From Jackrogersella multiformis (Eukaryota; Ascomycota; Sordariomycetes; Xylariales; Hypoxylaceae): a stretch of DNA of 64,000 nucleotides. Under the pieces are notes generated by a model. The model worked only from the letters and a program-made list of their open reading frames with translations. It searched no databases and was not told the DNA's origin. Positions 21,376-31,659 of this stretch are shown here, piece by piece; the first letter of the stretch is position 1, and each line of letters starts with the position of its first letter. The stretch is from positions 2,666,001 through 2,730,000 of the forward strand of contig CADCXD010000010.1 in assembly GCA_902806575.1 (NCBI GenBank), written 5' to 3'. The position numbers and the translations under genes are program-made.

Positions 21376-23313
21376 ATGGGCTCGCAGAATAGATTGCCTC
21401 GGGCTTTACTCGCCCTCTTGGCCCTCTCGGTATGGCCACTAAGTAGCTTCTGCCTCGGAGCAGCGTCTAAACCAGGACAATTGCTTTCCAGCCGGGTAGC
21501 AGATGACAGCGAGGCACTCCCAGCTTACCGGAATTCCTCGCTATGCGTTGACGACAGGGTCGAAGACCTCATCCAACGCATGACTCTAGAGGAGAAAGTT
21601 GGCCAGATGTTCCATGCGATGTTGTACGTGGGCCCCAACGGCACCTTAGACCAGGGCAATGCGACTCTTTTTCGTAACAGTACGGAGTTCATGATCGGCG
21701 ACCAGCTCCTCACGCATTTCAACCTCGTCGCCGAGATCACCGATGCGCGGGCGGCCGCCGAATTCCACAACCTCGTCCAGCAACGGGCTCAGGAGACACG
21801 GCTCGGCATCCCCATAACCCTATCGTCTGATCCGCGACACGCCTTTACAGAGAACTTAGGAACGGGCTTCAATGCCGGCAAGTTCTCCCAGTGGCCCGAG
21901 ACGCTCGGGTTAGCCGCGCTCAGAGACGCGGACCTGGTTCGGAAGTTCGCCGAGATTGCCCGCGAGGAGTATCTCGCCATCGGCCTTCGCGCCGCGCTCC
22001 ACCCGCAAGTAGACGTGTCTACGGAGCCGCGGTGGGCGCGAATCTCCGGCACCTTTGGAGAGAGCGCCGACCTGACCGCCGAGCTTCTCGTCGCATACAT
22101 CAAAGGCTTCCAAGGCGACAAACTGGGCCCTCGCTCCGTGACTACCGTGACGAAGCATTTCCCAGGTGGCGGCCCCATGGAAAACGGCGAAGACTCCCAT
22201 TTCGTGTACGGGAAGAACGAGACGTATCCCGGCAACAATCTCGAATACCATCTGATACCCTTTAGAGCGGCCGTTGCAACCGGTGCTCGACAGATCATGC
22301 CCTATTACAGTCGCCCAATTGGCACCCAATACGATCCCATAGGGTTCTCATTTAACAAGGGCATCGTCACGGACCTTCTCAGAAACGAACTCGGATTCCA
22401 AGGTATCGTGGTGACCGACTGGGGCTTAATCACCGACACCTGGATCGCCGGGCAATACCTGCCCGCCCGAGCATGGGGCGTCGAAACCCTATCCGAGCTC
22501 GAGCGAGCAGCCCTCATCATCGACGCCGGGTGCGACCAATTCGGCGGGGAAACCCGTCCGGAGCTCATCGCGCAGCTCGTGCGCGAAGGCACCGTCACCG
22601 AAGCCCGCATCGACGAGTCGGTGCGCAAACTGCTGCGCGAGAAGTTCTTGTTAGGACTCTTCGACAACCCGTTCGTGGACCCGGACGCCGCCGAGCGGAT
22701 CGTCGGCAACGAGTACTTCATGAGGCTCGGCAACGAGACCCAGCGCCGGCAGTACACGCTGCTCACCAACAAGAACGACGTGCTGCCGCTGCGCAACCTG
22801 GCCCCGGACACCAAGCTGTACGTCGAGGGCTTCAACGCCACGTACGTACAGAGCCGGAACTTCACCGTGGTGACCTCGCCCGCGGACGCCGACTACGCGC
22901 TCCTGCGGCTCGCCGCGCCGTACGAGCCGCGCCCCGGCGGGTTCGAGGCTAACTTCCACGCGGGCTCGCTCGAGTTCTCGGCCGACGAGAAGAAGAGGCA
23001 GGCTGCCATCTACTCTGCCGTGCCGACTATCGTGGACATGATGCTCGACCGGCCGGCCGCCGTGCCGGAGGTGGCGGAGGGGGCCGCGGCGATGCTGGCT
23101 AGCTGGGGCAGCAGTCCCGATGCTTTCCTCGATGTGATCCTTGGCCTTGCCGAGCCGGAGGGGAAGCTGCCGTATGACCTCCCGCGGTCAACGGAAGCCG
23201 TCGAGGCGGGCATGGAGGACGTGCCGTTTGACACGAGATATCCCGTGTTCAAGTTCGGACATGGGTTGAGCTACAAGAGTAAATGTAGTAAGATAGGGAA
23301 CTGTTCTAGGTAG
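21376..23313 (+). CDS. Secreted glycoside hydrolase family 3 enzyme (645 aa)
   Basis: A retaining exo-glycosidase, beta-glucosidase-like, acting on plant or fungal wall oligosaccharides outside the cell. It is intronless, with the start in CACCATGG context. Residues 1-27 form a signal peptide (LPRALLALLALSVWPLSSFCLG). The GH3 N-terminal barrel follows: DLIQRMTLEEKVGQMFHAM, ALHPQVDVSTEPRWARISGTFGE, TTVTKHFPGGGPMENGEDSH (substrate-binding KHFPG) and GFQGIVVTDWG. The Asp of TDWG, about residue 348, is the expected nucleophile. The C-terminal alpha/beta sandwich is shorter than in classical beta-glucosidases but ends with FKFGHGLSYKSK, the typical family end. Several N-x-S/T sites fit a secreted glycoprotein. 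Exact substrate cannot be read. Confidence 0.93.
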   Translation: MGSQNRLPRALLALLALSVWPLSSFCLGAASKPGQLLSSRVADDSEALPAYRNSSLCVDDRVEDLIQRMTLEEKVGQMFHAMLYVGPNGTLDQGNATLFRNSTEFMIGDQLLTHFNLVAEITDARAAAEFHNLVQQRAQETRLGIPITLSSDPRHAFTENLGTGFNAGKFSQWPETLGLAALRDADLVRKFAEIAREEYLAIGLRAALHPQVDVSTEPRWARISGTFGESADLTAELLVAYIKGFQGDKLGPRSVTTVTKHFPGGGPMENGEDSHFVYGKNETYPGNNLEYHLIPFRAAVATGARQIMPYYSRPIGTQYDPIGFSFNKGIVTDLLRNELGFQGIVVTDWGLITDTWIAGQYLPARAWGVETLSELERAALIIDAGCDQFGGETRPELIAQLVREGTVTEARIDESVRKLLREKFLLGLFDNPFVDPDAAERIVGNEYFMRLGNETQRRQYTLLTNKNDVLPLRNLAPDTKLYVEGFNATYVQSRNFTVVTSPADADYALLRLAAPYEPRPGGFEANFHAGSLEFSADEKKRQAAIYSAVPTIVDMMLDRPAAVPEVAEGAAAMLASWGSSPDAFLDVILGLAEPEGKLPYDLPRSTEAVEAGMEDVPFDTRYPVFKFGHGLSYKSKCSKIGNCSR

Positions 23314-24007
23314 TTTAAATGCCTAATGATATTAATGTTAATTGTGAATAGTTACGTTATCTATCCCTATACGGATGTGCCTTCTAAAAGTTCTGTCCAT
23401 GTAAGGATGACTGATAGCTGTCACCAAGCCATTTTCAGCTGGTGCATGGGCTGCCTGCTACATCCACTGATTGGTAATTGCTTGGCAGCAGCTGGGTGAC
23501 CAGCTGATTCATAGCAGCGACACCTGGTGACAAGGATGTTTGCATGGACAAACTTTTTGAAAGGCACAATTGTGAGGAAAAGAAACCCTGAGTAGTGGTA
23601 CCCCTCTTGATTACATAACCACCCCACAACCCCTTTCCGCGGCCCTTCCTTTTCTGACTGGCTGCGTTTATGCTTACAGATACGGCACGTGACCTCACCC
23701 ACTCCACTTGCAGTGCAACAACCAACACATAAATGGCAATATTGGGGCGGCAAAAACTTTCGAACTGTACAACTTGTGTTATGAATGAAAGTCATTAATA
23801 TATATTCAACTACAACAGATATAAATATTGATATAAGTTAATCCCTTATCACCCGATTTCTGCTATAATGGCTTAAGTTGGTTGTTTTAGGTCCTTGCTT
23901 GCTCCTGTGGTTGCTCTAATGGTTATCACGTGACTACGTACAAAGCTGCATACTCCTCCAACCATCTTTTTACCTACATCTCTACTAATATTACCACATA
24001 GGTACCT
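23314..24007. other. Convergent intergenic, no gene seen
   Basis: The 3' flanks of the glycosidase and of the minus-strand pseudogene. The ORFs present show no family signature. Confidence 0.5.
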
Positions 24008-25105
24008 TCATTTATCTACCTCTGCATTATGGCCGCCTTGGTTTTCCTGATCCTGCAGAGTTTTCCTCGATTTGTTTTTGTTTTTGTACTTGCGATATAG
24101 GTCTTCCGAGGCATAAATTACCTCTCGCCATACTAATCCTACAAGGGTGAGTAATAACGAGGCTACCACGCAGGCAACAACGAAGACAGTGAAAACTGCG
24201 AACCCGCGGGCTACCCTGGCGAACACAAGCCAGGAATCGCTAGGTTCAAGAACAGTTCGAACCTCGAGGACGATCTGCATGGCACTCATGAGGAGGGAGA
24301 AAGCGCCGAAGACGAAGAGTAGTGGAGCGTAGAACTGCGCGAAGTAGGCTGAGTACTGCCACTTCACCGGATAATAGCTCGTCTTGAAAAGGATGATTCT
24401 GCTTCAGAAGTTGAGGCGTGTGAGGCGCAGCTCGCCCACCTGATAGCGCGGCGAGACGTGTCTGTCATCGACTTTGCAGCAGACGATAAATGCGATGAAA
24501 TCGGCGTACGATATGTTCTCGGGGATGAGGCATGTCTTTTTCTCCTCTGTGGCCAACCGGAAGTCGGACTCGTGCCGGATGAGATATGCGTAGGAGCGGA
24601 GGAACCCTCGCGCGGCTTGAAGCAGCTCTGCCCGTGGACCTTGTTGAATTGGCGAACTGGACGAGAGGAGATAGTGCTTCCAGAAGGCGTGGGAGAGGAG
24701 GTACTTGGGTAAGGGTTTGATGAAGACCCGATCATTGACCCACACTAGGTGCAAGCCTGGCATCTCTGTGAGGGTAATGGCGCGACCTTGGACGATTTGC
24801 TCTGTGAGAGGTAGAATATTTTTGCTGCTTTGTGTAGTCATGAGCCAGAAGTATGGCGCGAGCTTATCCAACCGCTTCGTCATCAGTTCCTCCTAGAGTA
24901 TCGCGCATGTGTTCGGGTCCTCAAGCCCAACTCGAGGGTCTCCAGGTAGTATTTTCTTCAGCATCATCACCGGGTCTGGTGGTGTGGCTACCGGTCTAGC
25001 TGCCGTTGTTGCGTCTGCAGGTTTGGGTCGAATCTCACCAGTCTCTCCATTGATCTCCAGTTTCTTGCATAGTTCCTGGCTCTCTTCAAAAGGGACACGA
25101 TCCAT
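24008..25105 (-). pseudogene. Fungal integral membrane protein (family I recall as DUF6601) with two in-frame stops
   Basis: Read straight through, the frame gives 366 codons in the order usual for this fungal family: a soluble N-terminus with NTCAIL...EELMTKRLDKLAPYFWLM, a middle block GLHLVWVNDRVFIKPLPKYLLSHAFWKHYLL and VSPRYQVGELRLTRLNF, and a C-terminal membrane part. Two hydrophobic helices (FYAPLLFVFGAFSLLMSAMQIVL and FAVFTVFVVACVVASLLLTLVGLVW) precede a Lys-rich tail. A TAG at 24895-24893 and a TGA at 24406-24404 interrupt the same frame. The second stands where relatives have Trp (LNFWSRI), so a single G-to-A change explains it. No intron that removes both stops was found. Function of the family is unknown. 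The family name is from memory; the decay is directly visible. Confidence 0.75.
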
Positions 25106-25591
25106 ACTACTTGGTCGGACTATACGATTTTAATGTGACTGAATATAGCCGTAAAGCGGGTGGGGTGAGAGGTTGCTGCCTTAGTGGTGACATCAATACT
25201 TTTTGAACTTGAATCCTGGGTTGCGATTTGAAAGCAGAGCTGATAAAAAGTCCAGGTTAGTTCACGAATGCTGCATATTCCAGCTGGCCGTGTGAGTGGC
25301 TACCTTAAGCAGGTTCGCTTATCCTATGGTTGCCACGTACCATCTTTTCCTTTTTGGACTTCGCTTTTATGTACAAATATTTTTCAACCAAAGATAATGA
25401 ACAGCCCCCGCCCGACCCCTTCTAGAGTGACCAATAACCAATCTCAGCCGCAGGCATAGGCATCTCGAAGAAACGCGTGAATACACAAAAGCCCTCACCA
25501 AATTCCTAGCTAGTAATGCTGCCAGTTATACAGTAGTAATATTATCATCGATGATCCTGTTTCTCTCGTCTAAACTGAAATCTTGATAGAG
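25106..25591. other. Divergent intergenic, promoter side of hydrolase gene
   Basis: About 490 bases between the pseudogene start and the start of the membrane hydrolase. No coding signal or recognisable regulatory site. Confidence 0.45.
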
Positions 25592-27892
25592 ATGTCTGGC
25601 GATGTCTCAGCCTCAGAACCTCTCATCATCAAAAAGCTAGGCGTCCACGCCTTTGTGGCCATAACTATCGCCTACTCGCCCCTCGCCGGTTTCTGCTGGA
25701 GATTGATCATAATAAGCTTCTACTTCACATACCACTATTTCATATTTCTGTCTCATTTCCTCCTCGACTCCACCCTGCATAGGTCCAATCTGTTGAAATA
25801 TAGGTTAAAAGTCGGACTGCACTGCGTTTGCCTAGCCGTCTTAACGTCGTGGTGTATATCGATCACACCCATCCACGTTGTTGCACCGACGCTAATGGAT
25901 CTCTTCACGCCATATACCATACCTTCCGCCCATAGGGCCACGGAGATTATGTATGATGCCGGAAGTAGTGCGGCAGTTGAGTTAGTGGTCGTCTAGTAAG
26001 GGATGGTAAACTTTCGCTAACCTCGAGGCAAGCATTTTCGCCATCCACGGCCTTGGTTCGAATCCAGACAGCGCCTGGATTTACAAAAAAGGCAACGATA
26101 CCAGGGTCAACTGGCTGAGAGATCTGCTGCCAACAGCCAAGGGTCTCCGGGATATCAGAGTTGTGATGATTAATCACCAGACACGGTGGGATTCAAACGT
26201 TGCCGAGATGGGACTTCACGAGCACGCCTCTGAGCTGCTAGAGCATATACAGAGCATCCACAAGTTGAGGGCACACTATAATTCGTGTCGTGGTAGTATC
26301 CAAGACTAAGAGAGGCGCATACACAGGCTAATCCCAAGCGGCCCATTGTCTTTATCGCACACAGCTTTGGAGGGCTACTGCTAAAGAAGGTAAATAAAAC
26401 TTTCCACATCCTAGAGCAACGAAGCCGTTCGATCCGCATCTTAGACTTACCTAACCAATGACTTAGGCTCTGCTTCTGGCTAAAGCCCGCTCAAAGGACG
26501 TGGCGGCGATGACTAAGGGGATCATCTTCCTCGGTGTGCCTCATCGAGGTAGCAACGCTGCGTATCTTGCAGCATGCCTGTCTTGCATGGCCTCTTTCCG
26601 CGGTTCCTCGTCATACCTATTGGAACTAATGGCTGTAAATGGCCCGAGCCTGCTGGACCTTGAGTCTGAGTTCTACGACGCATATGTGATCCAGTATCAC
26701 TCGGAAGACATTCAACCATACATCTGCGATATTCTGGAAAGGAGGCCAGAAAGGATCGGAAAGCTCGCCCTGGGTCCTGTAAGCTTCGTGATTCCAATCT
26801 TATTTTATCTTATCGACCTATTGATCACTTTTATCTGCTCAGATAGTTAGTCCGAAGCACCTCCAGCTCCGTCATGGCAGGCAGCTTGCTCTTGACACAG
26901 ACCATCGAGGTCTAAACAAATTCCGGTCGCACGACGACCCAAACTTCCAAACCTTCTTGATGGTTCTCTGTCAGGCGTATGAGTATGCTCTTCAAAACAG
27001 TAAGTTGTCTGGTACGAGTAACATGAGGACCTGTCTACATGCTCACCAACTTTCTCTCAGGCCTTCCACCAGAGAAAAGGTTCCCTCCTCCAATAGTGCC
27101 CATCGCCGATGAGCCCGTTCTCGACAACAACACAATAGCGGTGCAGGACCTACTAACTACAGCAGTCCTCGGCATACCTTCGGTAAAGATAGACATGTTC
27201 GCTGCCGCAAGTCTCTACGGCCTAGAGGAACTAACCTCCTCATGGTTAGCCACGGATAGAGACCGGTATGGTAACTGCTTCACGGCGCGCGTTCCCAAAT
27301 CGGCAGCATACGGGGCGCTTATCCATGTGCCACTTCGTAATGCGCTGATGTGGATTTTGCGCATGTGCTTTAGCGGCCGTACGAGCCTGGTCTCCCAGGT
27401 TCTCCAGATCCTGATTATTAGTCTACTGGTACGTAATAATATTATACCTAGTTGATATCTCCCTCTTGTTTGCAAAGATGCATTCCACCACCTCGCCTGA
27501 CAGGTCTCAGATGTTTACAAATAGTTTTCCTCTAGATTTTCCCCTTGCTTAGCATAACCTCCCTCAGCGCCATGGCCCTGATCGCTGGTGCCCGTACCTA
27601 TCACCAAGTCCACGCTACCGTGCGCCGCGGGCTTTGGAATATGATGAAGGTCATGGGGATTCTTCTACCCATTAATTTACTTTGCGGGTACTTATTTCTA
27701 CCTGATAGTGCCTGGGTGGCCGCTTGGAACGTCACGCCGTTTCTTGCTGGGACTTTCACTAATACCGTGCTCAAGAAGAGACGGTTGGATGCGCTGCGCA
27801 AGTTGTATTTTAGCCACATAGAGAAGACTTCCAAACCCGCGACGTCATGCCAGAGAGTCAACAGTGAGAACGCAAACGAGACTCTGGACTGA
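25592..27892 (+). CDS. Membrane-anchored alpha/beta hydrolase, DUF676/SERAC1-like (630 aa, seven exons)
   Basis: Probable lipase or esterase-fold protein on an internal membrane. Exons 25592-25980, 26033-26263, 26311-26389, 26467-26778, 26843-26999, 27061-27428 and 27536-27892 join in phase to 631 codons including stop. The N-terminus has hydrophobic segments (AFVAITIAYSPLAGFCW, LIIISFYFTYHYFIFL). Then comes the hydrolase domain: DIFAIHGLGSNPDSAWIYKK, WLRDLLP, PIVFIAHSFGGLLLKKALLLAKA (AHSFGG nucleophile Ser near residue 223) and GIIFLGVPHRGSN. The C-terminus after about residue 450 has more helices (ILIISLL/IFPLLSITSLSAMALIAGA and GLWNMMKVMGILLPINLLCGYLFL). This hydrolase is often the N-terminal domain of NACHT/STAND proteins, but no NTPase follows here. 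The third exon start uses an AAG acceptor; the nearer CAG breaks the frame. Confidence 0.8.
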
Positions 27893-29424
27893 CGGATGTT
27901 GTGTCAATCGACTAAGTAACATCAGGTTTTAAAAGAAATGCTACTGATTATTAACAAATTATTAACTAAAGATTTGTTTTAACAAAGTGTCAAATAGGTG
28001 ATTGCAATCCTTGATTTCATGATCTCAGCAGTACAATTTATGTGTGTCTCTATCTATTTTATATCCACCTGGGTTGCAATATTTCTAAGAGGCCTTGGTA
28101 ACATTGTGTATATGCAGCAAAGCATACCGCAAACTATCAAACCTCCATGCACTTAACCAAGCATTCGATACAGCCATATGACAAATTCAAATTTGACTGA
28201 ACATTTAGCAAATAATGAAAATAACAAATATTCCATGTGAGTCCTTTTTAGAGACAAATAGAAGATTTGTATTGTGTATATAATGAACTGAAAGATCCTT
28301 AATATTTAATAAAATATTCATAACAGGTTAACACTTTGCTATCAGAGAGCCTCTTCTTATTACCTTGGCCTTTAATACTATGTGGCACAGTTAAAATCCA
28401 AAGGTCTCCCTTATTTCCTGAAAATTTTATACATATATAAGATGTTTTAATTTATGAAGCTATAAAATAGTTGTGTGATTATTGTTTAAGTTATTATCGC
28501 AGGCTAGAACTAGTTATAAAGGAGGGAGTCTTGAAAAAGGGGTAAAGCTCCACATTTGTAGTATCACAGTTATCAGATCTTCTTATAGATTTAATATCCT
28601 TTTTTCACATCGTTATGTGGGTTTCGCCAAATTTAACTATGACATTTCTAAGGTTTCTGCCTTTCGAGGCACAAAGTAGAAGGAAGGATCCAATCAGAAA
28701 CACCGGTATTATGACTACTTGTCGTAGAAAGACTATATCCACTTGTAAATTGTGGGTGGTTACTTAGGTAGCTAAGGATGAAGGACCCGCTGCTAGCAAG
28801 GAAAAATTGATTGCTACTTGGAAGTCTACCTACTAATGCACCCTTAAACCTAAGGAAATTACTGTTTAGGAAGTCGCATGGCATTATTTTTAGCTGCTAC
28901 TTCAGCTTAAGGTTTTCAACAAGTCTTAACAAAGTCTAAACATGGCCTAACGGGTGGTCTAGCGGCTAGCATAACGGGCGACCCGCCGGCTGACAACTGT
29001 CGCGCGGTGTGAATTAAATCACCCAGCTGCCAATGTCCTAAAAATATATATAATTGCAACAAACTTTTTGGTATGACCAACTAAATGTGGCCAATGCTGA
29101 AGGCTTCATGACTACTCTCAGCTGAGAGCCTCAGGCAAGGCGCACATCTTTTCTTACCTCTTTACTATTTAATATCTCATTCCTACTCTTCTCTCGATGC
29201 TTTTCCTTCAATGCTTTTCCCTCAGTGCTTTTGCTCCAAGGCTTTCTCTTGACGACTCTTCCTTCGCTACTCTTTTCTGCATTATTTCTTCATCACCAGT
29301 TCTTTTTAATATCCTTAGTCATCTTTATTATCGTCTACCACCTTGAGCTTTCACATTTCTTTTAAGGGTCTTAGCATTGCTCTTTGCTCTCACCCTTTTT
29401 ACTACTATTAATAATAAAAGCACA
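27893..29424. other. AT-rich gene-poor region
   Basis: 1.5 kb with no gene supported. At 28945-29030 there is a GC-rich patch containing TGGTCTAGCGG, resembling a tRNA A-box, but no clover-leaf could be drawn. The last 250 bases are pyrimidine-rich and probably form the promoter of the next gene. Confidence 0.45.
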
Positions 29425-29842
29425 ATGATGTGCAAGGTACGCAACCACAGACACCTATTATTTAGGGACTTCCTTATTCATATGTTTCCAGGCCTACCAG
29501 GACGACACTCGGTGCAACGGTGAAGCAGTGGCTGCCGGCTACTGTCAGGTGCATCGCTCGCAGGAGAGAGCTCTTTACCACTTTTACAAGACCAACGAGT
29601 ACAAGTGGGAGGACTTACGGCGCTTATCAACCTCCATGCGGGCATCACCTGAAGAGCTGATGGCCACCCACCGTTACCTGACGACTGCAATTTGTGGTCG
29701 CAAGGTGTACACCGCTACCTTCTATAGGGGCGACGAGTGCCTGGGTCATGAGGAGCGCGTGATGTATCTTCAATTGGAACGCAGCAATCTCGAGTATTCA
29801 TGGGACTCGGGATTCAGCGACCATATGTTGATGCTCACGTGA
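29425..29842 (+). CDS. Small Cys/His protein of 120 residues, two exons
   Basis: Unrecognised. Exon 1 (29425-29436) encodes only MMCK before a GTACGC donor; the acceptor TTTCCAG at 29491 joins in phase to exon 2 (29492-29842). The product starts MMCKAYQDDTRCNGEAVAAGYCQVHRSQERALYHFYKTNEYKWEDLRRL, containing C-x8-C-x9-C-x2-H, a plausible zinc knuckle. The rest is a charged helical protein without signal peptide or membrane segment. The Cys/His spacing resembles the start of the 811-residue protein at 12690 (C-x4-C-x10-C-x2-H), so both may carry the same small fungal zinc motif. The tiny first exon is supported only by splice signals and phase. A longer protein through further 3' exons is possible. 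Confidence 0.5.
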
Positions 29843-30382
29843 AGCGCCTCATAAAGGAAACAGTAACACAAATAACAACAGAAGGTTCAGGTAAGTAATA
29901 ATCCTTACACTGTATTATGGTACCAAGTTAAGCTAACTTCTACTGGGGAAAGATATGAACCATCTGATTGAGAAGATTCCCGACAATATAAATGTCGTAT
30001 CAGTCCACGAACCAGATACGTGGACATACGACATTTATATGAAACAATTCAGGGAATCTATAATATGGTAGATGCCGTTAGAATTGTCTTTATACACCAC
30101 TTGGAAGTTATCCGTTATCTCGCCAGCGATTTCTTACCACCCATTGGCACGATTAGAGTTCTTGGCCGCTCATTCGTTGGAAGCTTTTGAGCTATCTATA
30201 CTCTTTTGATTCGACATTTAATAACGGACAAGGAGCTTGGTGTTCTTTCTGGATCCTAAAAAAGCTTTCATTTTACGATATGATTATCTGAGGAATGAAG
30301 GTATTACAGCCATGAATTCTCTTTAATACATTCTCTTTAATATAAACATCACCATTACATTATTATATTTATCGGCTTGGGC
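29843..30382. other. Intergenic, no gene seen
   Basis: About 540 bases, AT-rich, with no ORF of note. It contains near 29982-30038 an imperfect inverted repeat around ATAAATGTCGTAT and ATACGACATTTAT with about 30 bases between the arms. That could form a hairpin or be a decayed small transposon (MITE-like). Confidence 0.4.
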
Positions 30383-30705
30383 GCCAGTGTGACAAGGGCA
30401 ATAGGGCTTGGAACTGTAGTTCAATTTCGAATTATAATTCTCTATAGTCTTAAGGTCCTTGCCTTCTATCTCTTCTTGCGAAGCGAGGCGTAATGACCTA
30501 TATGTATACAATTTGAATATCTCCTTAAGCGCCGTTGGCGCCCTCTTAATCCTGTTGGTTCAGTCTTACATATATTGATCAAGTCTTCTGATTAACCTCA
30601 TCCAATAGCTTTGTTTCATAAGTTCCAACACATCTCGTATTTACCAACATGCATGCATATATTGATCATACTCTGCTTCGTGGAGCCTATCCGTATGACA
30701 GCCAG
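30383..30705. mobile_element. Solo LTR (30388-30700, 313 bp) with 5-bp target duplication GCCAG
   Basis: The element begins TGTGACAAGG and ends CCGTATGACA, i.e. TG...CA termini. It is flanked directly by GCCAG at 30383-30387 and GCCAG at 30701-30705, a perfect 5-bp target-site duplication as made by LTR-retrotransposon integrases. No internal region follows, so the two LTRs of a once full element recombined. The same 313 bp occur in inverted orientation at 60593-60905, aligning without gaps and differing by C/T and G/A transitions in the stretches I compared. This copy has kept much of its GC and escaped heavy RIP. Confidence 0.93.
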
Positions 30706-31038
30706 TCCACGTTCCTTACGAACAATTCCTGCTGTGACGGGAAAAGCTCCCATAAATCCCGCCATTACATTTCATACACAATAATCGAACAAGCGAATCT
30801 TAATGCACTGGCTCCGTACAGCAATTCAATAATCTAGGAATCCGACGCCATAAGCGCAGTACTAGTCAGGAAAACTTTCTATCCTTGATATGCATGGGCT
30901 TTCCCGGTATTCACTACGTCGGTACCTAACGATGATAATCGGCAGCTCGATTAATATAAAATACAAAATACCCATATTACAATTTATCCCTGGGCATTGC
31001 GTACTAGCATACTTTATAAGGAAGACGAGTGCTTAAGG
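30706..31038. other. Intergenic, no gene seen
   Basis: About 330 bases between the solo LTR and the next retroelement relic. Nothing recognisable. Confidence 0.4.
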
Positions 31039-31352
31039 TGTCATGGCCTACGATAGTAGGACAGATAAATCACAATGAACAATGAAATAACAACAAAACG
31101 AAAGGGCAAAATCAGTCAAATTACTCCGTCTTCTCTAGAAGGAGAAAACCTCCTCCTGCAATGGACTAAACTATCTAAGCTATGCTAACTAACGTGAACT
31201 CTAAAAAGAGTCACGTGTCCATGAGGCTGTGAGGCAATCATGTGACCTTCGGGTCAACGGAGAGGAAATCCGGAAATCTGAAACAAACGATAACTGAAGA
31301 AAAACAACCTCTTTTAGCTAGCTAAGCAATGATGATCAATTACCATTCCTCA
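31039..31352 (+). repeat. Candidate LTR upstream of a primer-binding-site-like sequence
   Basis: The stretch starts TGTCATGGCC and ends CCATTCCTCA. The end sits one base before TGG, where a primer-binding site would begin. Length, 314 bases, is in the LTR range. No second copy of this LTR was found in the window and no target duplication can be shown, so the left boundary is a guess based on the TG...CA rule. Confidence 0.35.
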
Positions 31353-31353
31353 T

Positions 31354-31406
31354 TGGTGAGAGCTGCAGGATTCGAACCTGCGCGGTTTCCCATCGCGGTT
31401 TCTAAT
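31354..31406 (-). repeat. tRNA 3'-half sequence with encoded CCA (serine-tRNA-like); extended primer-binding site or broken tRNA gene
   Basis: On the minus strand the sequence reads as the 3' half of a tRNA with a long variable arm. It starts inside an anticodon loop (TTAGAAA, giving AGA), runs through a variable arm (ATGGGAAACC), the T-arm GCAGGTTCGAATCCTGC and the acceptor strand AGCTCTC, then A and CCA. Nuclear tRNA genes do not encode CCA, so TGG at 31354-31356 points to a retrotransposon primer-binding site rather than a gene. The match extends about 50 bases to the anticodon loop, far more than the usual 10-18. The 5' half is absent next to it. Confidence 0.6.
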
Positions 31407-31659
31407 GCAAGAACTGAAAGACCTAGAGGAAAAAGCTATAGAAATTTGGTCTTCTCCATATACGAATAAAGATTTTCCATCGCCAATCCAACTTTCCCCG
31501 ATGGAGAATTCGATAAGGAGAGTGGACAGGAAGGGTGGGAATAGCTTCAAGGGTGGTTCCGAGGGCTCGTTGTTTGGCTTGTCTCGGGGGAGTATGGCCG
31601 AGTGTGGGGCAGCTTATGTAATGAAGAGGATAAGTAAGATCCTGAGTGTTTTAGGTTGA
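31405..31659 (+). mobile_element. Possible gag-like remnant after the primer-binding site
   Basis: An open stretch directly after the tRNA-like sequence begins MQELKDLEEKAIEIWSSPYTNKDFPSPIQLSP. It is acidic and helix-prone at the start and basic (RRVDRKGGNS) later. Its place, immediately downstream of a primer-binding-site-like sequence and upstream of integrase remnants, is where gag would lie. No gag signature such as a zinc knuckle is seen, so the call rests on position. Confidence 0.35.

Noticed and set aside
21891..22952. Open frames overlapping the GH3 gene in alternative frames.
   Set aside because: Same shadow effect; the GH3 frame is complete with signal peptide and catalytic motifs.
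26264..26326. A frameshift in the membrane hydrolase between exons 2 and 3.
   Set aside because: Using the CTAAG acceptor at 26310 instead of the ACACAG at 26326 restores the frame (IHK-EAHTQANPKRPIVF).
28945..29035. Possible tRNA gene (TGGTCTAGCGG resembles an A-box).
   Set aside because: No acceptor stem pairs and no GGTTCGA-type B-box is present; a clover-leaf could not be drawn.
30371..30387. CTGGCGCCCAAG on the minus strand next to the LTR looks like a retrotransposon primer-binding site.
   Set aside because: The adjacent GCCAG is repeated on the other side of the LTR, so this is flanking target DNA of a solo LTR; similarity with the second copy also stops exactly at the LTR end.
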